This document shows positions 26,715 through 64,000 of a stretch of DNA of 64,000 nucleotides, piece by piece (position 1 is the first letter of the stretch; every line of letters starts with the position of its first letter). The notes under the pieces were generated by a model that was not told the DNA's origin, ran no database searches, and was given only the letters and a program-made list of their open reading frames with translations. Position numbers and translations under genes: made by a program. Source of the DNA: Streptomyces sp. BK340 (GTDB lineage: Bacteria > Actinomycetota > Actinomycetes > Streptomycetales > Streptomycetaceae); NCBI RefSeq assembly GCF_007827595.1, contig NZ_VISR01000007.1, positions 246,084-310,083 on the forward strand, read 5' to 3'.

Positions 26715-27364
26715 TGCGCCACCGCCCTGCCCGGAGCCACGCTGACCGGCAGACCGCTCCGGTGGCGGTGTTCCAGGATCGCCTTGAGGTTGTTCATCTC
26801 CAAGGTGTGCCCCGCGTAGAAGAGGTCCCAGTAGTCGCCCACCCAGGGCCGGTCCGGGCGGGGAGCCAGGTCGGGGCGCGGGTTCTCGTCGTAGTAGGGA
26901 TGGCGGCAGTTGGTCCAGGTGATCACCGAACCCGGCTTGTCCAGCACCAGGAGGGCCGGCACGACCCGCATCAGGTAGATCATCCACAGCTTCTCGCCCT
27001 GGTCCCACGAGCAGCGGTAGTCCACGGTCATGGCCTCGGGGTTGGCGACCACCTCGCAGTAGATCCTGGTGTCGTCCTCCAGCCGGTCGTGACCGACCCA
27101 CAGCCCCGGTGTGCCGGTGGGCGCGAAGTCCCGCAGGCTGCAGGTCCATTCCTCCAGATGGTGCCCCTGGCGCAGATAGTCGTAGGCCTGCTCCGGGGGG
27201 CAGTCGACGTACTCGTGGATGGTGCAGTACTGCCCGTAGACCTGATGGTGGGGGTAGACCGCGTGGGTGAGCTCCATGCAGTGGGCGGTCAGTTCCTCCT
27301 TGCCGGCGTTCTCGATCCGGATCAGACCGGGGATGTCAGCCAACATGGACGACTCCTCGCTCAT
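26711..27364 (-). CDS. SRPBCC-family (START-like, cyclase/aromatase-type) protein
   Basis: A 217-residue protein that I place in the SRPBCC/polyketide-cyclase fold because of the beta strand QYCTIHEYVDCPPEQAYDYL, the central LEEWTCSLRDF, TRIYCEVVANPEAMTVDYRCSW and the long C-terminal helix with HTLEMNNLKAILEHRH. Such proteins bind hydrophobic intermediates and may cyclise or dehydrate polyketides. The start at 27364 is set by AAGGAGGG five bases upstream; it overlaps the end of the thiamine-diphosphate gene by 29 bp. Its stop overlaps the KAS III start. No catalytic residue can be named. Confidence 0.75.
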   Translation of the reverse strand: MSEESSMLADIPGLIRIENAGKEELTAHCMELTHAVYPHHQVYGQYCTIHEYVDCPPEQAYDYLRQGHHLEEWTCSLRDFAPTGTPGLWVGHDRLEDDTRIYCEVVANPEAMTVDYRCSWDQGEKLWMIYLMRVVPALLVLDKPGSVITWTNCRHPYYDENPRPDLAPRPDRPWVGDYWDLFYAGHTLEMNNLKAILEHRHRSGLPVSVAPGRAVAQ

Positions 27365-29087
27365 GCGAACCCTCCTTGCTCTCGGTGACTTCGGTGAAGG
27401 ACTGGAAGGGAAGGAACGGGGGGATCTCCCGTGGATCACAGGCCACGGCGACGAACGCCGGGCCGCCGCCCGCATTGCTGCGCAGCAGCGCCGTGCGCAG
27501 TTGCGCCGCGTCGACGGCTCCCGTGGCCTCCAGCGACGGGAAGGCGGCGGCCACTCCGGCGGCGAGGTCCGCCGGGGCGAACAGGTCGTCGCTGCGGACG
27601 CCGCCCTGCAGGAACTCCTCGCGCAGCGCGCACATGGCGTGGGCGTTGTTGTTGAAGATCACGAATGTCACGGGTGCGCCGTACTCCACGGCGGTGTGCA
27701 CTTCCATCCCGTGCATGAAGAAGGCCCCGTCGCCTGCCAGGACGTAGGTGCGCCGGCCGGTGGCGAGTGCGGCGCCGATGCCGGCACCGAAGGTGTAGCC
27801 CATACCGCCCATGCCGACCGCCAGCACGAAGCGGCCGCGGCGCGGTGCCGGGAGGAGATGGACCGCGCTGGCCCCCGCGTTGCCGGCGTCCACGAAGACG
27901 TGCGCGTCCTCGGGGAGCGCCGCCGCCACCGCGGCGACCGCCTGGGCATGGGGGACGGTTCGCTCCCGGGCCCGAAAGTCCGGACCCGGCACGGGCGCGG
28001 GGAGCGGGCCGGCGTGCGGCGGGCAGGGACGTGGGGCCGACGGCAGCCGGGCGGTCACCGCGCGGAGCGCGTCGCGCAGGTTCCCACCCAGTGCGATGCC
28101 TGCCACGAAGGGCGGTTCGGGGTCGAGGCACACGACGTCGGTGGCGGCCAGGGCCTGGTCGAGGCCGCCACGTGCCAGGAGCGGCAGCCGGGTACCGGCC
28201 AGCAGGCACAGATCGGCCCGCCGTAGACATTCCTCGACGTTTGCGTGGCCCATCACCCCGGCCACGCCGGCGAATCGGGGATCGTGGTTGTCGAAGACGT
28301 CCTTGGCGTCCGGGGTGACCGCCACCCATGCCCCCAGACGCCGGGCCAGTTCGGCCAGTTCGCCGCGTGCGTCGTCGGCGGCAACACCCTCACCGGCGAT
28401 GACGAGGACGCGACCGGCCCCGCGAAGGGCGTCCGACACGGCGCTGACGGCAGCCGTGTCGAGCGGTGCCACGGTGGCCGCCGCCCGGCCGCCCGGTGCC
28501 GGCTCCGGGTCAAGGGCGGGCACCCGGATACGGGCCTGCTGCACGTCCTTGGGCAGCAGCAGCACGGCCGGCCCGCGTGGTTCGGCCTGTGCCGCCGCCA
28601 TTGCCCGGGGCAGCAACTCCCTGAGCGAGTCCGCGTCGTCGACCCGGGCGCAGAACCGGGAGACGGGTGCGAAGACCTCCCGTGCGTCGAAGGAGCCCGC
28701 CCTGCCGCTGGAGTCCTGGAAGGCCCCGTGCCCTTCCTGACCGGTCGGCGGCTGGCCCACCAGGGCCAGCACAGGAACGCGGGAGGCGTACGCCTCCGCC
28801 AGACCCGGTACGAGATTCATCGCCCCGCCGCCCGAGGTGGCCGCAACGACGCCGAGGCGCCCGGTAGTACGCGCGTACCCGTCGGCCATGGTGACGGCGG
28901 AGAACTCGTGCTTGGCGACGACGCCGCGGACCGTACCGCCGCGATGCACCGCGTCGTACAGGTCCTCGATGTTCGCGCCGCCCACGCCGAACATGTGGGT
29001 GACGCCGGCCCTGGCGAGTTCCCCGGCCAGATAGTCGGCCAGGCGTATCGTTCCTGCCTCGCGTAATTCCGCGGTCGCGGTGGTCAT
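27336..29087 (-). CDS. Thiamine-diphosphate-dependent decarboxylase/ligase (acetolactate synthase superfamily)
   Basis: A 583-residue enzyme with the activating Glu in AKHEFSAVTMADGYAR (near residue 62), a central domain (about 200-340) and the pyrophosphate motif AGDGAFFMHGMEVHTAVEYG ending in the canonical NNN (VIFNNNAHAM). GGMGYTFGAGIGAALATGR is the helix before it. The cofactor site is intact, unlike the paralogue at 8171. In this operon it could form or cleave a C-C bond next to a keto group, giving a substrate for the aminotransferase (inference). The start ATG overlaps the stop of the regulator gene (ATGA) and has GGGAAG upstream. Confidence 0.9.
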   Translation of the reverse strand: MTTATAELREAGTIRLADYLAGELARAGVTHMFGVGGANIEDLYDAVHRGGTVRGVVAKHEFSAVTMADGYARTTGRLGVVAATSGGGAMNLVPGLAEAYASRVPVLALVGQPPTGQEGHGAFQDSSGRAGSFDAREVFAPVSRFCARVDDADSLRELLPRAMAAAQAEPRGPAVLLLPKDVQQARIRVPALDPEPAPGGRAAATVAPLDTAAVSAVSDALRGAGRVLVIAGEGVAADDARGELAELARRLGAWVAVTPDAKDVFDNHDPRFAGVAGVMGHANVEECLRRADLCLLAGTRLPLLARGGLDQALAATDVVCLDPEPPFVAGIALGGNLRDALRAVTARLPSAPRPCPPHAGPLPAPVPGPDFRARERTVPHAQAVAAVAAALPEDAHVFVDAGNAGASAVHLLPAPRRGRFVLAVGMGGMGYTFGAGIGAALATGRRTYVLAGDGAFFMHGMEVHTAVEYGAPVTFVIFNNNAHAMCALREEFLQGGVRSDDLFAPADLAAGVAAAFPSLEATGAVDAAQLRTALLRSNAGGGPAFVAVACDPREIPPFLPFQSFTEVTESKEGSHERGVVHVG

Positions 29088-30106
29088 GCGGGGCTTCCCT
29101 CCCTCTCGTGGTGCCGGTCGATGAGGCCGGATGGCGAGATGACCTGAAAGCGGTGCCGGTATTCCTTGGGCGTGAGTCCCAGCGTCCGTCCGAAGGAGCG
29201 GAAGAACGTCTCGGTGGCGGCGAATCCGCAGCGGCCCGCTATCTGGCTGATCGTCAGGTCTGTGGTCTCCAGCAGTTCGCGTGCGCGGGCGATACGCGTG
29301 CGCTCGACGTAGTGGCCGGGTGTCGTGCCCACCTCGCGCCGGAAGACCCTGGCGAAGTTGCGCTGACTCATGTTGGCCTGCCGCGCGATCTCGGCCACGG
29401 GCAATGGGTTGTCCAGGTTGTCCAGAATCCACTCCTGCGCCGCCCGGATCGGCGGATGGTCGGCCAGCTGGGCGTCGAGGACGGCGCTGTACTGGGACTG
29501 TCCTCCGTGCCGCTTGAGGAACAGCACGAGAAACCGTGCCGTCTCCAGTGCGAGCGCCGATCCGTGATCGGCCTCCACCAGAGCCAGCGCCATGTCGATG
29601 CCCGTCGACACGCCCGCGGAGGTCACGAAGGGGCCGTCCCAGACGAAGATCGGCTCCGCGTCCACCGTCACATCCGGATAGCGGCACGCCATCGCCTCGC
29701 TGTAGGCCCAGTGCGTGGTGGCGCGTCTGCCGTCGAGCAGCCCGGCCTCGGCCAGCAGGAAGGATCCGCCGCAGACGGAGGCGACTCTGCGCGACCGGGC
29801 CGCCGCCCCGCCGATCCAGGACACCAGCTCCTGGTCCCGGAGAGCGTTGCCGACGCTCCATCCCCCCGGCACGAGAAGCGTGTCGATCGGGCCCTGCCCC
29901 GCCTCCAGCGGCGCCGCCCCGACCACCACCCCCGAACTCATGCGCACCAGCGGCGCGTCGGCGGAGACGAAGTCGGTCCGGTAGGGGGTGCCCGAGGGAC
30001 CCAGGAGCCGGTTCGCGGTATCGAACACTTCAATCGGTCCGGTGATGTCCAGGGCCATGGCGCCCGCGTACACCACCACAACAACACGTCGCTCCAACAC
30101 GGTCAC
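29084..30106 (-). CDS. GlxA-type transcriptional regulator (DJ-1/PfpI domain plus AraC HTH)
   Basis: A protein of about 340 residues. The N-terminal half is a DJ-1/PfpI-like sensor (RRVVVVVYAGAMALDITGP; VPGGWSVGNAL; SVCGGSFLLAEAGLLDGRRATTHW, with the nucleophile-elbow Cys). The C-terminal third is an AraC double helix-turn-helix (NMSQRNFARVFRREVGTTPGHYVERTRIARARELL, then TISQIAGRCGFAATETFFRSF). The start is uncertain: GTG at 30106 or 30100 fits the family length; a TTG at 30163 would be longer. It is the first gene of the minus-strand operon and overlaps the thiamine-diphosphate gene, so it probably controls that operon. It is divergent from the polyene sugar gene and could also act on it. 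Confidence 0.9.
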   Translation of the reverse strand: MTVLERRVVVVVYAGAMALDITGPIEVFDTANRLLGPSGTPYRTDFVSADAPLVRMSSGVVVGAAPLEAGQGPIDTLLVPGGWSVGNALRDQELVSWIGGAAARSRRVASVCGGSFLLAEAGLLDGRRATTHWAYSEAMACRYPDVTVDAEPIFVWDGPFVTSAGVSTGIDMALALVEADHGSALALETARFLVLFLKRHGGQSQYSAVLDAQLADHPPIRAAQEWILDNLDNPLPVAEIARQANMSQRNFARVFRREVGTTPGHYVERTRIARARELLETTDLTISQIAGRCGFAATETFFRSFGRTLGLTPKEYRHRFQVISPSGLIDRHHEREGSPA

Positions 30107-30300
30107 AGCCTGTATCGGATCTCGCACTGGCTGCAATGACAGATTACTGACGTATCCGGCCAACAGGCGGGCCCGGACCGACAGGAGGGGCGCTGGTCAG
30201 GCAGTTCGTGCGCCGGGCGGGTGGCAAGGGGTGAGGCAGCTCACAGAGTGGCTCGTGTCGCTGCTGTTCGCCGATGTGGTGTCCACCGTGCGGCCGGAGT

Positions 30301-30316
30301 CTCGCAAATTCCTTAG
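30301..30316. promoter_or_regulatory. Candidate PAS-LuxR (PimM-type) operator before the GDP-mannose dehydratase gene
   Basis: CTCGCAAATTCCTTAG matches 13 of 16 positions of the PimM/PAS-LuxR consensus CTVGGGAWWTCCCBAG as I remember it. It ends 55 bp before the start codon, about where a minus-35 element would be. PAS-LuxR activators of polyene clusters bind such sites before sugar and PKS genes. The regulator gene itself is not in the window. Confidence 0.55.
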
Positions 30317-30371
30317 GGCCGATGCTGGTTCGCTGGCACTCCGAGAAGGCCGTGGCGGTGGAAGGGAAATG

Positions 30372-31409
30372 ATGTCCAAGCGTGCGCTGATCACCGGAGT
30401 GACCGGGCAGGACGGGTCCTACCTGGCAGAACATCTGATCTCGCTGGGTTACGAGGTCTGGGGCCTGGTCCGGGGGCAGGCGAACCCGCGCAAGGACCGC
30501 ATCGGCCGGCTGATCCCGGACCTGCGGTTCGTCGACGGCGACCTGATGGACCAGGGCAGCCTGGTCTCCGCGGTGGACCGGATCCAGCCTGACGAGGTCT
30601 ACAACCTGGGGGCCATCTCCTTCGTCCCCATGTCGTGGCAACAGCCGGGACTCGTCACCGAGGTCAACGGCAACGGCGTGCTGCGCATGCTGGAGGCGGT
30701 CCGGATGGTGAGCGGGCTCAGCGGTGGTGCGGCGGGGGTCGGCGCCCCGGGGCGGATCCGCTTCTACCAGGCGTCGTCCTCCGAGATGTTCGGGATGGTC
30801 GCGGAGACGCCGCAGCGCGAGACCACCCTCCTGCACCCGCGCAGCCCCTATGGCGTCGCCAAGGCGTTCGGCCACCACATCACGCGCAACTACCGCGAGT
30901 CGTACGGGATGTACGGCGTCTCCGGGATCCTGTTCAACCACGAGTCCCCGCGGCGGGGTGCCGAGTTCGTCACCCGGAAGATCTCCCTGGCGGTCGCGCA
31001 GATCAAGCTCGGCATGCAGGACAAGCTCAGCCTCGGCAACCTCGACGCCGTACGCGACTGGGGGTTCGCCGGCGACTACGTCCGGGCGATGCACCTGATG
31101 CTCCAGCAGGACGAGCCGGGCGACTACGTGGTGGGCACCGGCCGGATGCACTCCGTGCGTGAGGCCGTGCGCCTGGCCTTCGAGTACGTGGGTCTGGACT
31201 GGGAGGAGCACGTCGTCATCGATCCGGCGCTGGTGCGGCCCGCGGAGGTGGAGGTCCTGTGCGCCGACTCCACCCACGCCGGCACGGTGCTGGGCTGGGA
31301 GCCCGAGGTCGGCTTCGCCGAGCTGATGCGGATGATGGTGGAATCCGACCTCGCCGAGGCACGGCTGGTCCGTGAACACGGAGCGGCGCTCACCGGCGCC
31401 CGCTGGTAG
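30372..31409 (+). CDS. GDP-mannose 4,6-dehydratase (polyene mycosamine pathway, nysDIII/amphDIII-like)
   Basis: A 345-residue short-chain dehydrogenase/reductase enzyme converting GDP-mannose to GDP-4-keto-6-deoxymannose. It has the NAD(P) motif GVTGQDGSYLAEHL at the N-terminus, YNLGAISFV, catalytic Ser/Thr region SSSEMFG, Tyr-Lys pair in SPYGVAKAFGHH and NHESPRRG for nucleotide-sugar binding. The second of two adjacent ATGs (30372) is best spaced from GAAGGG. The gene lies next to a polyene-type PKS, as DIII does next to the I gene in nystatin and amphotericin clusters. The product should therefore feed GDP-mycosamine, the sugar attached at C19. A strong bidirectional hairpin follows, so the gene is transcribed separately from the PKS. 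Confidence 0.93.
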   Translation: MSKRALITGVTGQDGSYLAEHLISLGYEVWGLVRGQANPRKDRIGRLIPDLRFVDGDLMDQGSLVSAVDRIQPDEVYNLGAISFVPMSWQQPGLVTEVNGNGVLRMLEAVRMVSGLSGGAAGVGAPGRIRFYQASSSEMFGMVAETPQRETTLLHPRSPYGVAKAFGHHITRNYRESYGMYGVSGILFNHESPRRGAEFVTRKISLAVAQIKLGMQDKLSLGNLDAVRDWGFAGDYVRAMHLMLQQDEPGDYVVGTGRMHSVREAVRLAFEYVGLDWEEHVVIDPALVRPAEVEVLCADSTHAGTVLGWEPEVGFAELMRMMVESDLAEARLVREHGAALTGARW

Positions 31410-31434
31410 CGGGCGGCCGTAAGGGCCTGCGGAC

Positions 31435-31466
31435 GCGGGCTCCCGGACTCCGGTCCGGGAGCCCGC
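31435..31466. terminator. Bidirectional hairpin terminator
   Basis: A perfect 14-bp inverted repeat (GCGGGCTCCCGGAC, loop TCCG, complement) between the stop of the dehydratase (31409) and the stop of the convergent small gene (31507). Confidence 0.88.
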
Positions 31467-31506
31467 CGTCGTCATGTGCGCAGCCGTACGACTCGGGCGG
31501 TACGTC

Positions 31507-31806
31507 TCAGGAGCCGTTGTGCGGTGCGCGCTGCTGCTGCCGTGCCAGTGTGAGGATCGCCAACGCGATCTCCGCGCCGGGCCGGCCCAGGCGAGCCGTG
31601 TACTCCCGCAGCATCTCCGTCTCCCCGGTCAGCGTCGTGGCCGGAAGACCCGCGGCCCGCCGGCTCAGCTGCCGGCCCCGGGAACGCTGCACCCGCCGGA
31701 GCAGATACGCGATCAACTCCTCGTCCTGGGCATCGAATTCGGCCGGATCGCCGGGAGCGGACGGTGCGGGACACGGCGGATTGCCCGTCGGGGCGGATTC
31801 GGGCAT
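31507..31806 (-). CDS. Small protein of unknown function between sugar gene and PKS
   Basis: A 99-residue frame with good third-position GC bias, especially after residue 25. The first 25 residues are Pro-rich; the rest predicts helices (DEELIAYLLRRVQRSRG, then LREYTARLGRPGAEIALAILTLARQQQ). No family is recognised and there are no Cys or membrane segments. GAGG lies about 10 bases before the ATG. It is convergent with the dehydratase across a strong hairpin and divergent from the PKS, so it is transcribed independently. I do not recall an equivalent at this place in nystatin or amphotericin clusters. Confidence 0.6.
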   Translation of the reverse strand: MPESAPTGNPPCPAPSAPGDPAEFDAQDEELIAYLLRRVQRSRGRQLSRRAAGLPATTLTGETEMLREYTARLGRPGAEIALAILTLARQQQRAPHNGS

Positions 31807-31887
31807 GCGAAGTGATCCTCGTCGAAGTCGCTGGCCGGGGTGTCCCCCCGGAACCCATCTCGCAGCGCCGATGCTGTCCCGCCCACC

Positions 31888-31903
31888 GGCAGCAAACCCC
31901 TAG
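31888..31903. promoter_or_regulatory. Distal PAS-LuxR-like half of an 11-bp inverted repeat before the PKS
   Basis: Read on the minus strand, this 16-mer matches about 11 of 16 positions of the PimM consensus. Its core AAACCCCTAGT (31894-31904) is the exact inverted complement of ACTAGGGGTTT at 31972-31982. It lies between the divergent small gene and the PKS and could serve either or allow looping. Confidence 0.4.
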
Positions 31904-31972
31904 TGTTGCCCGCCGGCCGGCTCCCGCAGGAGCGTTCGGCCCCGCCCGTCCCAGCCCGGCACCCCGCCACGA

Positions 31973-31988
31973 CTAGGGGTTTTCCTGC
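31973..31988. promoter_or_regulatory. Proximal PAS-LuxR-like operator before the PKS
   Basis: CTAGGGGTTTTCCTGC matches 12 of 16 positions of the PimM-type consensus and ends 59 bp before the PKS start, nearly the same spacing as the site before the dehydratase gene. Confidence 0.5.
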
Positions 31989-32047
31989 GCCGGCCTGCCG
32001 AGACTGTGCGCTGGTCTGCGCTGGTCTTCCAGATGGGTTGAGTTGAT

Positions 32048-60445
<28,398 letters not shown>

Positions 60446-60461
60446 CGGAGCGGACAGACCC

Positions 60462-64000
<3,539 letters not shown>

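Overview
The window looks like chromosomal DNA of a high-GC actinomycete, most likely Streptomyces or a close relative. Coding frames have strongly GC-biased third positions, gene starts often overlap stops as ATGA or GTGA, GTG starts are used, and secreted or Tat-type redox enzymes sit beside a giant modular polyketide synthase (PKS). No tRNA, rRNA, CRISPR array or insertion sequence was recognised. All assignments come from reading the sequence; no database search was run.

Left part (1-11.3 kb): accessory oxidative enzymes, some decaying. These are a partial Tat-exported flavin oxidase, the relic of an alpha/beta hydrolase, a secreted vanadium haloperoxidase/PAP2 protein, a nitroreductase-like protein behind an 18-bp tandem repeat, and an unusual 951-residue fusion of a catalase-like domain to a cyclooxygenase/alpha-dioxygenase-type haem domain. 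A thiamine-diphosphate enzyme, a frameshifted gene and a 5'-truncated luciferase-like monooxygenase follow.

Middle (11.4-24.7 kb): a molybdenum hydroxylase operon (FAD subunit, fused 2Fe-2S/molybdopterin subunit, membrane-anchored double ABM protein); an ABC exporter pair followed by a secreted beta-propeller/phosphoesterase and a strong terminator; and a beta-phosphoglucomutase/GH65 phosphorylase pair for disaccharide phosphorolysis.

Operon 24.7-30.1 kb (minus strand): five tightly coupled genes encode a GlxA/AraC-type regulator, a thiamine-diphosphate enzyme, an SRPBCC protein, a KAS III-like protein that lacks the usual His, and a HisC-like aminotransferase. I do not recognise the product. 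It may be a separate small biosynthetic system.

Right part (30.3-64 kb): one end of a mycosamine-type polyene macrolide cluster. A GDP-mannose 4,6-dehydratase gene (the DIII gene of nystatin/amphotericin clusters) is followed by a six-module PKS of 9465 residues whose layout matches modules 9-14 of the NysI/AmphI proteins: (i) malonyl, DH and B-type KR; (ii) malonyl, A1 KR; (iii) methylmalonyl, A2 KR; (iv) malonyl, B KR; (v) malonyl, dead KR; (vi) malonyl, B KR. By comparison with nystatin/amphotericin, these would set the C20-C21 alkene, the C19 hydroxyl (sugar site), the C16 methyl branch and C17 hydroxyl, the C15 hydroxyl, the C13 ketone (hemiketal) and the C11 hydroxyl. The next PKS gene begins with a module (module 15 equivalent) whose DH has lost both catalytic residues. 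It runs off the window. Candidate PAS-LuxR (PimM-type) operators lie 55-60 bp before both the dehydratase and the PKS, suggesting shared pathway-specific control. Near-identical sequence blocks between PKS modules record recent gene conversion.
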